The notes: generated from the letters alone by a model not told the origin. A DNA stretch of 64,000 bases from Petrimonas sp. (GCA_012839475.1 DUNG01000007.1:186001-250000), one strand, 5' to 3'; numbered from the stretch's first letter, positions 42,370 to 51,545 are shown. Numbers and translations are program-made.

Positions 42370-44664
42370 ATGACGACCAACACTACAATAGCAACTCAGG
42401 AATTCCTACAACTGTATCGCGGGCTTTACCCGTTTTTTCGGGAGGCTTGGGAGAGGGAGCAGGTTGACGCGCTCAAGGAGATGCGTTGGCGCTTTCTCAC
42501 GGGCGATGGTAAGGTGAATCTAACGGTTGGAACCGCACCCTCGGGTGGGGATGGTCGCCTTGTGAAGAAGGTCAGCGGTACGGGCGATAGGGGGAATGAG
42601 GATAAGAGGTTGAACGATGAGGAGGTATGGCGGCTGCTGCTTGATATGAACACGGCGGCGGTGCTTATCCACGAGATTGGTTTGAAGCAGTCGACCGCCT
42701 GTGCGGCGCTCCTCTACTGGCCCGTTTGGAAGCACGGGGTGCCGCTGAGCGAGGTGAAGAAGCGCTTCGGGGCGGAGGTGGAGCTCCTGCTGAAGGGTTT
42801 GTTGAACGTGAACCGGTTCAGCGACAAGAAGGGGGCGGTGGAGTCGGAAAACTACATCAAGCTGCTGCTTTCGATGGCGGAGGATGTGCGGGTGGTCTTC
42901 ATCATGATCGCCCGGCAGTTGCAGCTGATGCGCGACGCGAAGGAGCTGACGGCGCAAGGGCGGCTCGACCTTTCGGTGGAGTCGATCTATCTCTACGCGC
43001 CCCTCGCGCACCGTCTGGGGCTCTACTCGATTAAGTCGGAGCTTGAGGATCTCTCCCTGAAGTACACCGACCGGGAGCGGTACGACTATATCGCGCATAA
43101 GCTGAACGAGACGAAGCGTTCGCGGGACAGGTACATCGAGGAGTTCATCAAGCCGGTCAGCAAGCGGCTGGATAAAACGGGACTGAAGTACGAGATCAAG
43201 GGGCGGACGAAGTCGATCCACTCCATCAACAACAAGCTGAAGAAGCAGAAAATCGAGTTCGAGAGCGTTTACGACCTGTTTGCCATCCGGGTGATACTTG
43301 ACTCGCCCGCGGAACTGGAGAAAGCGCACTGCTGGCAGGTCTACTCCGTGATCACCGATATGTATCAACCCAACCCCAAACGGCTGAAAGATTGGTTGTC
43401 GATCCCCAAGAGCAACGGCTACGAGTCGCTCCACATCACCGTGATGGGGCCCGAATCGAAGTGGGTGGAGGTGCAGATACGCACCCGGCGGATGGACGAG
43501 ATCGCCGAGCGGGGTCTGGCCGCGCACTGGAAGTACAAGGGGGTGAAGGAGGAGTCGACCCTCGACAGCTGGTTGGCCTCGCTGCGCGAATCGCTGGAGG
43601 ATAGCGGCAGCGACGTGAACCAGAAGCTGACCGACTTTAAACTTAACCTGTACGACGAGGAGATCTTCGTCTTCTCGCCCAAGGGGGACCTGTTCAAGCT
43701 CCCGAAAGGGGCCACGGTGCTCGATTTTGGCTTTGCGGTACATACCAATGTCGGTGCGACCTGCATTTCGGGCCGGGTGAACGGGAGGAACGTGCCCATC
43801 CGATACCAGTTGAAGAGCGGCGACCAGGTGGAGATCAATACCTCCTCGAACCAAACACCCAAGCAGGATTGGCTGAGCTTCGTGGTCACCTCGAAGGCGC
43901 GCACCAAGATCAGGCAGCTGCTGAAGGAGGAGGCGGCTAAACAGGCGAATATCGCCAAGGAGACGCTGCAGAGGCGGATGAAGAACCGCAAGATCGAGCC
44001 CGACGAGTCGCACCTGATGCAGCTCATCAAGAAGCTGCACTACAAGACGGTGACCGATTTCTACGCGGACATCGCGAGCGGCAAGCTGGACGTGAACTGG
44101 GTGATGGACCGTTACCTGGAGCTGGAGAACAAGGATGCCGAGGGTAGGGATGCTTACCCCACGGTGAGCGCCGAGCAGTTCACCCTGAAGACGCCGGTAC
44201 GTGAAGAGAGTGGCGGCGATGAGCTGATTATCGATCAGAACCTAACGGGGATAGATTACCGGCTCGCGAAGTGTTGCAACCCCATCTTTGGTGACGAAAT
44301 CTTTGGGTTCGTCTCATCGCAAGGGATCAAGATACACCGCGTTACCTGCCCCAACGCGCACGACCTCTTCTCGAGGTTCGGCTACCGGGTCATCAAAGCC
44401 CGCTGGTCGAGCCCGACCGGCTCCTCAAGCTACACCATCGTGTTGCGGGTTATCGGCAACGACCAGCTCAATATCGTGACCAACCTCATGTCGATTATCT
44501 CCAAGGAGGAGGGGGTGCAGATGCGTTCCATCTCCATCGACTCGAACGACGGGCTGTTCCAGGGCAACATCTCGGTGACGCTGGCCAATACCTCCATGCT
44601 GGAGCGATTGATCAAAAAGCTCAAGGCGGTGAAAGGGGTGAAGTCGGTAGAGCGGCTGAATTAA
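42370..44664 (+). CDS. relA: RelA-type (p)ppGpp synthetase with degenerate hydrolase domain
   Basis: A 764-residue long Rel/Spo protein. The N-terminal HD region is recognisable but lacks the His-Asp pair: CAALLYWPVWKHG (111-123) replaces the HDxxED segment and MIARQLQLMRD (179-189) replaces LADRLHNMR. The synthetase domain is intact (KGRTKSIHSINNKLKKQ, IPKSNGYESLHITVMG, WVEVQIRTRRMDEIAERG). TGS (EIFVFSPKGDLFKLPKGATVLDF shortened), helical, zinc-finger-like (AKCCNPIFGD) and ACT domains follow. It should make (p)ppGpp on stalled ribosomes and not hydrolyse it. Its stop overlaps that of the convergent folK gene by 4 bp. Confidence 0.92.
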   Translation: MTTNTTIATQEFLQLYRGLYPFFREAWEREQVDALKEMRWRFLTGDGKVNLTVGTAPSGGDGRLVKKVSGTGDRGNEDKRLNDEEVWRLLLDMNTAAVLIHEIGLKQSTACAALLYWPVWKHGVPLSEVKKRFGAEVELLLKGLLNVNRFSDKKGAVESENYIKLLLSMAEDVRVVFIMIARQLQLMRDAKELTAQGRLDLSVESIYLYAPLAHRLGLYSIKSELEDLSLKYTDRERYDYIAHKLNETKRSRDRYIEEFIKPVSKRLDKTGLKYEIKGRTKSIHSINNKLKKQKIEFESVYDLFAIRVILDSPAELEKAHCWQVYSVITDMYQPNPKRLKDWLSIPKSNGYESLHITVMGPESKWVEVQIRTRRMDEIAERGLAAHWKYKGVKEESTLDSWLASLRESLEDSGSDVNQKLTDFKLNLYDEEIFVFSPKGDLFKLPKGATVLDFGFAVHTNVGATCISGRVNGRNVPIRYQLKSGDQVEINTSSNQTPKQDWLSFVVTSKARTKIRQLLKEEAAKQANIAKETLQRRMKNRKIEPDESHLMQLIKKLHYKTVTDFYADIASGKLDVNWVMDRYLELENKDAEGRDAYPTVSAEQFTLKTPVREESGGDELIIDQNLTGIDYRLAKCCNPIFGDEIFGFVSSQGIKIHRVTCPNAHDLFSRFGYRVIKARWSSPTGSSSYTIVLRVIGNDQLNIVTNLMSIISKEEGVQMRSISIDSNDGLFQGNISVTLANTSMLERLIKKLKAVKGVKSVERLN

Positions 44665-45326
44665 GCTTCTGTTTTCGTGGGCTCTTTGTCGTCGCTATTG
44701 GGTTGGTCCTCTGGTTCCTGAACGTACGTTTCAGTGGGTTCCGTACTGTTAGTGTCGGTTGGTTCTGATGCTTCTGGGGCAGCTTGAGTATCTGTTTCAG
44801 CAGGTTCCGTCTCGGCGAGGGCGGGTTGATCTAATGCTTCTTGGTTGGTCTGAACGTGCTGAGCATCAGGCATATCAATGTATATTTCGGCTGACACCCC
44901 CATTTGCGCATCGGTTTCATCGGTATCAGGTTGGGGAATCGTCACTTCTTCTTCAGGAAGATCCATCGTGGCCAGTAGGTGCTGCACGTACTCCCTTTCG
45001 TAGTCTTTTGGGCGAAGGATGGTATCACCATACTTCACCAGGTCGATATCGATTACCATCTTCCCTACATACTTATCCCTGGGGGTGCGCCCAACGGCAC
45101 GCTCCGTCTGCTTGATCTTGCTAATCACCTCCTCGGGACTCATATCGGTATTTACCACGGCTAAGACGTTCCTGAACAGGTAGGAGTACCTGTCGTCCTC
45201 CGGCTCCGTCAGGATGGGTTCGCTGAAGATGATATCTGGAAATAGAAATGTAAGCATTCGCTTCGCCTTATCGATGTTCGTTTTAGCGAAAGTATTGGAT
45301 CCTAGGGTAAGTAAAATTCTGTTCAT
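44661..45326 (-). CDS. folK: HPPK (FolK) with acidic Pro/Thr/Glu-rich tail
   Basis: A 221-residue protein. Residues 1-135 resemble 6-hydroxymethyl-7,8-dihydropterin pyrophosphokinase of folate synthesis: the N-terminal LLTLGSN, then ERAVGRTPRDKYVGKMVIDI and DLVKYGDTILRP, where R and the DxD pair bind ATP-Mg. Residues 140-221 are a low-complexity acidic tail of E, T, P, D and Q, unusual for the family. ATG 45326 fits a TATATTTG element just upstream on this strand. Its stop overlaps the relA stop by 4 bp in convergent orientation. Confidence 0.8.
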   Translation of the reverse strand: MNRILLTLGSNTFAKTNIDKAKRMLTFLFPDIIFSEPILTEPEDDRYSYLFRNVLAVVNTDMSPEEVISKIKQTERAVGRTPRDKYVGKMVIDIDLVKYGDTILRPKDYEREYVQHLLATMDLPEEEVTIPQPDTDETDAQMGVSAEIYIDMPDAQHVQTNQEALDQPALAETEPAETDTQAAPEASEPTDTNSTEPTETYVQEPEDQPNSDDKEPTKTEA

Positions 45327-45344
45327 GTTAGATGAGTTGAGATG

Positions 45345-45402
45345 CAAATATAACACATTTTTACTGAAAAGATGCAAGTATGTTCAAAATAGATTACCTT
45401 TG
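45345..45402. promoter_or_regulatory. Divergent promoters of folK and nfeD
   Basis: TACCTTTG at 45395-45402 is a -7 type element directed rightward to the NfeD gene. On the reverse strand TATATTTG near 45345-45352 is directed leftward to folK. Both are within about 25 bp of the proposed start codons. Confidence 0.55.
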
Positions 45403-45422
45403 TTCTACTAAACGTCTTGAAA

Positions 45423-46808
45423 ATGAAAAATTCTTGGTTTGTTTCTTTTCTTTTAGCCCTTATCGTGGGTGTGAATCTGCATGCCGAGGAAGTCCGCCCG
45501 CTTATCTACCAAGTAAATATCAAGGAGAATATTGGCAGCAACACCTGGATTTACCTGAAGAATGGGATGCATGAAGCCAACGAGAACGGCGCGAACGCGA
45601 TCCTTCTGCATATGAACACGTATGGTGGCGCGGTGCTTGAAGCCGACTCCATGCGGACGGCTATCCTGAACTCATCAATTCCAGTCTACGTGTTCGTTGA
45701 TAACAACGCGGCGTCGGCAGGTGCCCTTGTTTCTATCGCGTGCGACAGCATCTTCATGCGCGAAAGTGCTTCCATTGGCGCGGCTACCGTCGTGGATGGA
45801 GGGACGGGCGAGCAAGCCCCCGATAAGTACCAGTCGTACATGCGGGCTACCATGCGGGCCACGGCCGAGAGCCATGGCAAAGAGGTGATCGTGCAGAACG
45901 GCGATACCATTGAACGGTGGCGGAGGGATCCGGCCATCGCCGAGGCGATGGTCGATGAGCGGGTGGTGATACCGGGTTACGTGGACTCCACGCAGGTACT
46001 CACGCTGACCGCTGCCCAAGCCATGGAGTTAAGATACTGTGACGGGATCGCGGAGAGCGTGCACGAGGTGATCGTGACACACTTGGGGTATAGTGATTAC
46101 CGATTGGAGAGTTACAATCCCTCTTTTTACGACAAGATCAAAGGCTTCCTTACCAATGGGGTGGTACAAGCGCTTTTGATCATGTTCATCATCGGGGGGA
46201 TATACTTCGAACTACAATCCCCCGGCGTGGGCTTTCCCACGGCAGTGGCCATCACGGCGGCGCTGCTCTACTTCACGCCCCTCTACCTTACCGGGTATGC
46301 CGAGAGCTGGGAGGTGTTGATCTTCGTGCTGGGGCTTATCTTTATCGTCTTCGAGATTTTCGTGATCCCCGGTTTCGGGGTGGTGGGCATCACGGGGATC
46401 GTGTTGGTGCTGGCGGCGCTTGTCCTGGCGGCGATAGGTAATATCCGGTTTAACTTCGGGGTTATCCCGTTCCGGGAGGTGTTTAAGGCTTCGATGACAG
46501 TCCTCGGGGGCCTGGGGTTAGGGATCATAGGGATCATCTATATGTCGAGCCGAATAGGGAAGAGGGGACTCCTCAGGAAAGTGGCGTTGAGTGCCGACCA
46601 GGAGGGTTTTATCTCCGTTCCCATGGAGCCGGCCTCCCTGGTGGGTAAGGTGGGGGTAGCGGCGACCGACCTAAGGCCTTCCGGACGGGTATTGATGGAT
46701 GGTGAGTATTACGATGCTAACTCGCTCAAGGGTTTTATCGATAAGGGTGATGAAGTGGAGGTGGTGCGCTACGAGAATTTTCAACTGTACGTGAGGAGGA
46801 AAAGATGA
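45423..46808 (+). CDS. NfeD-type membrane serine protease (ClpP class)
   Basis: A 461-residue protein: signal peptide, a ClpP-class protease domain (25-220) with Ser98 in NNAASAGAL and Lys135 in APDKYQSY as the catalytic dyad, four or five membrane helices (about 245-375) and a C-terminal OB-fold NfeD domain (about 395-461: LVGKVGVAATDLRPSGRVLM). Archaeal homologues cleave stomatin-like membrane proteins; no stomatin gene is adjacent. ATG 45423 follows the TACCTTTG promoter closely; a TTG two codons upstream is the only alternative. plsC overlaps by 4 bp. Confidence 0.9.
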   Translation: MKNSWFVSFLLALIVGVNLHAEEVRPLIYQVNIKENIGSNTWIYLKNGMHEANENGANAILLHMNTYGGAVLEADSMRTAILNSSIPVYVFVDNNAASAGALVSIACDSIFMRESASIGAATVVDGGTGEQAPDKYQSYMRATMRATAESHGKEVIVQNGDTIERWRRDPAIAEAMVDERVVIPGYVDSTQVLTLTAAQAMELRYCDGIAESVHEVIVTHLGYSDYRLESYNPSFYDKIKGFLTNGVVQALLIMFIIGGIYFELQSPGVGFPTAVAITAALLYFTPLYLTGYAESWEVLIFVLGLIFIVFEIFVIPGFGVVGITGIVLVLAALVLAAIGNIRFNFGVIPFREVFKASMTVLGGLGLGIIGIIYMSSRIGKRGLLRKVALSADQEGFISVPMEPASLVGKVGVAATDLRPSGRVLMDGEYYDANSLKGFIDKGDEVEVVRYENFQLYVRRKR

Positions 46809-47539
46809 AAACAGTCGCCTCGTTCCTATATCAATGGATCGTTTTCGTACCGTTGTTTCTCGTGTTGACCTTGATCACGGCGCTGGTGGTGATGATCATG
46901 GCCCCCATCTTCGGCAGCCGGTTTTGGGGTTATCAACCGCCCAAGTGGTGGTCGAGGTTCACCTGCTGGCTGGCGCTGTGTTCCGTGAAAACGAGCGGAC
47001 ATGAAAACCTCGACCCCGCGCAGTCCTACGTGTTCGTGGCCAACCACCAGAGCGCGTTCGACATCTTCCTGATTTACGGCTTTTTGAGGCATCCCATCAT
47101 ATGGATGCAGAAAAAGAGCCTGCGTACCATCCCGTTCGTCGGCTTCGCCTCTGAAAAGGCGGGACACGTGTTCGTCGATAACTCGAGCGTGGCCGCGAGG
47201 GCGGCGACCATTGAGAAGGCCAAGGAGAGTATCAATGGTGGTATATCGATGGTGATCTTTCCCGAGGGGGCGCGCACCAGGACCGGGAAGATGGGGCGCT
47301 TTAAGCGGGGTGCCTTTCATATAGCCCACGATATGCAACTACCTATCGTGCCGCTAACGCTCAATGGCCCATACGAGGTGCTGAAACGCAACACGCTCCG
47401 GCTGAGACCAGGGAAACGGATGGAGTTGATCATTCACCCGCCAATGCAAACGGATAACCTGTCAAGTGACGAACTGCCCGGATTGATGGAGAAGACACGT
47501 GAAGTCATCCACGGCTCATTGTGGGAAAAATATCGCTAA
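46805..47539 (+). CDS. plsC: 1-acyl-sn-glycerol-3-phosphate acyltransferase
   Basis: A 244-residue inner-membrane enzyme acylating lysophosphatidate to phosphatidate in phospholipid synthesis. Two N-terminal hydrophobic segments precede the acyltransferase motifs: NHQSAFD (80-86, catalytic H81 and D86), FVDNSS, FPEGARTRTGKM (152-163) and IVPLTLNG. The start overlaps the nfeD stop (ATGA), indicating coupled translation. Pairing of an NfeD protease with PlsC hints at a shared role in membrane lipid quality, which is inference. Confidence 0.92.
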   Translation: MKTVASFLYQWIVFVPLFLVLTLITALVVMIMAPIFGSRFWGYQPPKWWSRFTCWLALCSVKTSGHENLDPAQSYVFVANHQSAFDIFLIYGFLRHPIIWMQKKSLRTIPFVGFASEKAGHVFVDNSSVAARAATIEKAKESINGGISMVIFPEGARTRTGKMGRFKRGAFHIAHDMQLPIVPLTLNGPYEVLKRNTLRLRPGKRMELIIHPPMQTDNLSSDELPGLMEKTREVIHGSLWEKYR

Positions 47540-47689
47540 AGGTACACGTGGTTCACGATACCCAACGAAAAGGAGCATCTTTGGGATGATAATCATCGGG
47601 GAATTATTATAGAGGGGTTATTATTGGAGAGGATATAGGGAGTATTCACAGTGGGTGGTGAAATACCCTAGGGGCTATAAAAAAGGAAA

Positions 47690-47762
47690 GGTTGTCTCAC
47701 GACAACCAATCTTCATTGTTAACCTTAAATCTAATACCATGAAAAACACGCGACAAAGTTAG
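47690..47762 (+). ncRNA. Hairpin plus eight-codon mini-frame, possible leader RNA or small RNA
   Basis: GGTTGTC and GACAACC form a perfect 7-bp stem with a TCAC loop (47690-47707), followed by an AT-rich spacer and ATGAAAAACACGCGACAAAG then TTAG, a seven-residue open frame (47739-47762). No protein gene follows on this strand; the next gene is convergent and ends at 47947. The arrangement resembles the leader of a gene that is now absent, or a small RNA. The rest of the 47540-47946 gap shows no gene. Confidence 0.35.
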
Positions 47763-47946
47763 GCCAATTAACCATACGCTCCAAATCTTTTCATCCCAAA
47801 GAGGCTATTTTTAAAATTATTTAGCAATTCCCCTTGCAATTACAAGCTATCTGAAATAGATATTTGACATTGTTTGTGTATTTTAATAAGGCGTTTGCGT
47901 CAGTCAAGCTTGAAAGCAAAATAGTAAATGAAGGCAAAGTGCTTTG

Positions 47947-48933
47947 CTAATCGAATATTTTTAGCGCGAAGAAGTTAAACAGCGACCAGTTAAAGCGGTA
48001 CCACCGTCTGGTAGCCCTCTGCTTGCCACCGAATTGAAGCAGGAAGCGTGCGCGTCCCGTGTTTTTATTCAGAAAGCTCACGTCCATGAAATCGAAGTAG
48101 AGAAAACCCTCGTCCTCCGCCATCTGCATGGCCGAGTAGATGGTGAAGATAGTAGGGTAGAGCATTTTATACCGCTTAGATTTACCCCAGTAGTAGAGGC
48201 AGTAGACGCTCTTTTTCTTCTCGAACCCTAAGATGGCCCCGCCGATGATCTTGCCCTGGTAGCGCGTGAGCAAGATTTTACCCTTCCCTTTGAGGATATA
48301 GTGGCGGTAGAAATTCTCGAAGTAGGCGAACGGTGGAAACCTGCGCGATACTTTCTTGTAGTTGGTCTCTTTGATGAGGGTGTAGATCTCTTCCAACCGG
48401 TCGGGCGAGTTAAACTCCTCCATTACTACCCCCTTTCGCCTCGCCTTGTTGACCTGGTTCTTGCGGGTGGTCGATAATTGATCCCATATCTTACGCTTGC
48501 GCTGCAGGGAGTTACGGACGTTGATCCATTTTATGGAGTAGAACTTGTTCTCACGAAACCCCTTGTAGCCAAAGATAGCGTCGCCCAGGTTCTCGTAACG
48601 AATCAGGAACGCCTTCCCCCTTACCTCCTGCACCAGATGGGTGATGAGCGCGTGAAAAACGTCGATCTGGGAACAGGAATCATCGAAAAACGTCGGTTGC
48701 TGCGACACGAAGCATCGCTTGAACAGCTTGCCCCTAAAAATTCGGTTGATCCGGGTGATGTTCGCGAATAGCGCGGCAACGGGTTTTTCCCCGTTAAAAG
48801 CGACCAACATCAAAGGGGTGTAGGTGGGAGAGTGGCTGTACCAGTCGAACGACGAGTAGTCATGAAAAAACGTGGTCTCTCCCAAAAGCGGGAGCTCCTC
48901 CTTATGGTAGTAGGTTTTAACAGCGTACTTCAT
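47947..48933 (-). CDS. FemAB/GNAT-like aminoacyl- or acyltransferase
   Basis: A 328-residue protein of the peptidoglycan-bridge FemAB/GNAT double-fold type. Residues 30-150 and 165-310 look like the two GNAT-like halves, with RKNQVNKARRKGVVMEEF between them and GGAILGFEKKKSVYCLYYWG near the acyl-donor site. Members add amino acids or acyl groups to cell-envelope precursors; the substrate is unknown here. I chose ATG 48933 because the TATGTTTG promoter (48959-48966) lies just upstream and would exclude the longer frame from 49005. It is divergent from galE. Confidence 0.7.
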   Translation of the reverse strand: MKYAVKTYYHKEELPLLGETTFFHDYSSFDWYSHSPTYTPLMLVAFNGEKPVAALFANITRINRIFRGKLFKRCFVSQQPTFFDDSCSQIDVFHALITHLVQEVRGKAFLIRYENLGDAIFGYKGFRENKFYSIKWINVRNSLQRKRKIWDQLSTTRKNQVNKARRKGVVMEEFNSPDRLEEIYTLIKETNYKKVSRRFPPFAYFENFYRHYILKGKGKILLTRYQGKIIGGAILGFEKKKSVYCLYYWGKSKRYKMLYPTIFTIYSAMQMAEDEGFLYFDFMDVSFLNKNTGRARFLLQFGGKQRATRRWYRFNWSLFNFFALKIFD

Positions 48934-48958
48934 GCTTCTAATGAACATCATTCGGAAG

Positions 48959-49022
48959 CAAACATAGTAAAAAAAGAGGGAATAAGAAAAGGATAGTTTC
49001 TCCATTATTTTGGTTATTTTTG
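48959..49022. promoter_or_regulatory. Divergent promoters between femAB-like gene and galE
   Basis: On the reverse strand TATGTTTG at 48966-48959 faces the FemAB-like gene. On the forward strand TATTTTTG at 49015-49022 faces galE, whose ATG is at 49055. Both match TAnnTTTG. Confidence 0.6.
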
Positions 49023-49054
49023 TGAATCGACAACCGAATTGAAATAACTGACTT

Positions 49055-50086
49055 ATGACGAAACAAATTCTTGTAACAGGGGGTACCGGCTATATCGGTT
49101 CGCACACGGTGGTGGAACTGCAAGAGGCCGGGTATGAAGTGGTGATCGTGGACGACCTGTCGAATTCGAGCACCGATGTGCTGGAGGGGATCACCCGGAT
49201 TACCGGGAAACGTCCGGCTTTCGAAAAGTTGGATTGTACCGATATGAAGGCACTGAAAGGGGTGTTTGAAAAGTACCGGTTCGACGGCATCATTCATTTT
49301 GCTGCCAGTAAGGCGGTGGGTGAATCGGTGCAGAAGCCGTTGCTCTACTACCGCAACAACCTGGTGTCGCTGATCAACCTTTTGGAGTTGATGCCCGCCC
49401 ACGGGGTGAAGGGGATCGTCTTCTCCTCCTCCTGTACCGTGTACGGGGAGCCCGACGTGAACCCGATTGATGAGAGCGCACCTATCAAGCCCGCTGAATC
49501 GCCCTACGGCAACACGAAGCAGATCAACGAGGAGATTATCCGGGATTTCGTGCATTCAGGAGCCCCCATCAAGAGCATTATCTTGCGCTACTTTAACCCC
49601 ATAGGGGCTCACCCGTCGGCCGAGATAGGCGAGTTACCCATAGGTGTGCCACAGAACCTGGTGCCTTTTATTACACAAACCGCGATAGGTATCCGGGAGC
49701 AGCTAAGCGTGTTTGGCAATGATTATAACACGCCGGATGGCTCCTGTATCCGCGACTTTATCAACGTGGTTGATCTGGCTAAAGCGCACGTCGTCTCCAT
49801 AGATCGGATGCTGACCGATAAGTCCGATGACGCGGTCGAGATATTTAACCTGGGAACGGGTGTCGGGCTGTCGGTCTTGGAACTGATCAAGGTGTTCGAG
49901 AAGGTGTCCGGTAAGCCGTTGAACTACAAGATAGTGGGACGTCGTGAAGGCGATATCGAGCAGATATGGGCTCAACCTGATAAGGCGAACAACGTGCTGG
50001 GCTGGAAGGCCGAGGCGACCGTTGAAGAGACCATGGCTTCCGCCTGGAAGTGGCAACAACGCCTAAAGGAGAAAGGGATCATGTAG
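49055..50086 (+). CDS. galE: UDP-glucose 4-epimerase
   Basis: A 343-residue short-chain dehydrogenase/reductase that interconverts UDP-glucose and UDP-galactose in the Leloir pathway and supplies UDP-galactose for envelope glycans. The NAD site is GGTGYIG (9-15). The catalytic Y151-x3-K155 is in SPYGNTK, with Ser in FSSSCTVYG. Full length for the family. It follows a good promoter and is monocistronic; a GC-rich inverted repeat near 50152-50173 lies between it and the convergent cdsA. Confidence 0.95.
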   Translation: MTKQILVTGGTGYIGSHTVVELQEAGYEVVIVDDLSNSSTDVLEGITRITGKRPAFEKLDCTDMKALKGVFEKYRFDGIIHFAASKAVGESVQKPLLYYRNNLVSLINLLELMPAHGVKGIVFSSSCTVYGEPDVNPIDESAPIKPAESPYGNTKQINEEIIRDFVHSGAPIKSIILRYFNPIGAHPSAEIGELPIGVPQNLVPFITQTAIGIREQLSVFGNDYNTPDGSCIRDFINVVDLAKAHVVSIDRMLTDKSDDAVEIFNLGTGVGLSVLELIKVFEKVSGKPLNYKIVGRREGDIEQIWAQPDKANNVLGWKAEATVEETMASAWKWQQRLKEKGIM

Positions 50087-50149
50087 GAAGTACCTGCCCT
50101 TCATCTCTTTCGGCTGGAGAGAAACCCAAGGAGAAGGAAATCATGCAGA

Positions 50150-50173
50150 GGGGAGGGGTGAAATACCCTTCCC
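50150..50173. terminator. Hairpin between convergent galE and cdsA
   Basis: GGGAGGGGT and ACCCTTCCC flank GAAAT, pairing at 8 of 9 positions. The right arm touches the cdsA stop codon (50173-50175). It may terminate both genes. Confidence 0.45.
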
Positions 50174-51075
50174 TAAACGGCAAAGTAGTAGATGATATTC
50201 AGGTAGAGCAGGGCAGCCGGAGCGGCGATCAACAGGCTGTCGATCCGGTCGAGTATGCCCCCGTGACCGGGTATAAGGTTGCCCGAGTCCTTCACACCGA
50301 ACGTGCGCTTGATAAGCGACTCGAACAGGTCGCCTACCGTTCCGAACAGCGATACCACGATGGCGAAACCGATCCAGACGAGGGTGCTGTAAGCGGGGTA
50401 GAGGTGAGCGAACAGTAACGAGGCCAGTACCGTGAAAATGATGCCCGCGATAAACCCTTCTACCGATTTTTTGGGGGAGACGTGCTCCAATAGTTTACGT
50501 TTGCCTATAAGCGAGCCAAAAAAGTAGGCCGCGGTGTCGTTCACCCAAATGAAAACGAAGAGCGCCAGTACCGGTAGCCAGTTGTAGTTGCCGGAATCCC
50601 TCACTGTATCGGTGTAGGATAGAAACATGAGAAGGCTGAGCGGCATGGTAATGTAAATTTGCCCGAAGCCCGAGTAGATGGTGCTGTGAAGTATATCGTC
50701 CCTTCGCAGGAAGATCGCGGCCGCGATGAGGGCGAGCAGGTATAGCAGGATGATCACGGGCAGGGCGTACGCGCAAAGGCCCTCCATGTAGAGAAACACC
50801 GAGAGGAAAAGGAGAACCCCCGATGCGATGTTGAATGCCTTGCTGATGACATGCGACATCTTTTTCTCTACCATCCGGTAGAACTCGAAAAGGGCTATCC
50901 CCAGTATGCTACCAAAGACGAGGAGGAACGTGAAGCGCCCCCCAAGTACACCAAGCAGGATGAGCAGGATGTAGATGACTCCTGCCACCGCACGTGTTGC
51001 TATCTCCTTTATCTTCAATCTTCTGGGTTGCTTTTGTATGTTTTGCCCGCGTTTATCATTTGTCTCCCCGGCCAT
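50173..51075 (-). CDS. cdsA: Phosphatidate cytidylyltransferase
   Basis: A 300-residue membrane enzyme making CDP-diacylglycerol from phosphatidate and CTP. A basic N-terminus (GQNIQKQPRRLKIKEIATRA) precedes about eight hydrophobic segments. The C-terminal family signature VGDLFESLIKRTFGVKDSGN, then LIPGHGGILDRIDS, contains the metal- and substrate-binding Asp residues. Many Bacteroidota genomes have ftsH just upstream of cdsA; here the upstream gene, 41 bp away, encodes a DUF5606 protein. Confidence 0.93.
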   Translation of the reverse strand: MAGETNDKRGQNIQKQPRRLKIKEIATRAVAGVIYILLILLGVLGGRFTFLLVFGSILGIALFEFYRMVEKKMSHVISKAFNIASGVLLFLSVFLYMEGLCAYALPVIILLYLLALIAAAIFLRRDDILHSTIYSGFGQIYITMPLSLLMFLSYTDTVRDSGNYNWLPVLALFVFIWVNDTAAYFFGSLIGKRKLLEHVSPKKSVEGFIAGIIFTVLASLLFAHLYPAYSTLVWIGFAIVVSLFGTVGDLFESLIKRTFGVKDSGNLIPGHGGILDRIDSLLIAAPAALLYLNIIYYFAV

Positions 51076-51116
51076 TGCCTTTTGATCTCTTCACGGGCTT
51101 TTTGCTTCTCTCAATT

Positions 51117-51545
51117 TTACACTGATCCCTCTTCTTCTTGTTCTTCTTGTTCTTCCTCCTCCTCCTCAAAATCGATTCCATGTTCCGTGAGCAAGTTGTA
51201 CCATGTCACGATCTTCTTCACATCGCTCGCGTAGACGCTCTCACGGCTGTAATTGGGCAGTACCTTCTCGAAGAAAGAGAAGAACTCTTTGTTGGTGGAC
51301 TTAGCACCAAGAGAGATCTTTTCCTCACCCTGCTTCTCTCGAATGGCTATAAATACTTCCCGCAACGGGGTGTCGCCCTCATTGGTGTAGACTGACACGT
51401 CGCTCAAGGTGATGACCTTTTCACGCGCGTGCAGGGGAACACGTTTTCCATCGGATAGGGACTCTATGATATTCAGGTTCTTGTTCGTCGAAATAAGCTT
51501 ATAAAGGCCGGGTTTCCCGGCAATAGACAAAATGTTGGATAGCAT
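51117..51545 (-). CDS. DUF5606 protein
   Basis: A 142-residue protein confined to Bacteroidota. The DUF5606 region (LSNILSIAGKPGLYKLISTN, SVYTNEGDTPLREVF) is followed by a tail of acidic residues (repeated E and Q over the last 20 codons). ATG 51545 is preferred over 51587 because a TACTTTTG promoter on this strand lies just upstream near 51590. It probably forms an operon with cdsA. The function is unknown. Confidence 0.8.
   Translation of the reverse strand: MLSNILSIAGKPGLYKLISTNKNLNIIESLSDGKRVPLHAREKVITLSDVSVYTNEGDTPLREVFIAIREKQGEEKISLGAKSTNKEFFSFFEKVLPNYSRESVYASDVKKIVTWYNLLTEHGIDFEEEEEEQEEQEEEGSV

Noticed and set aside
42520-44040. A 506-codon open frame on the reverse strand opposite relA
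   Set aside because: It lies entirely antisense to a gene with strong domain evidence, is rich in Leu, His, Arg and Val as expected from the complement of GC-rich codons, and shows no motif.
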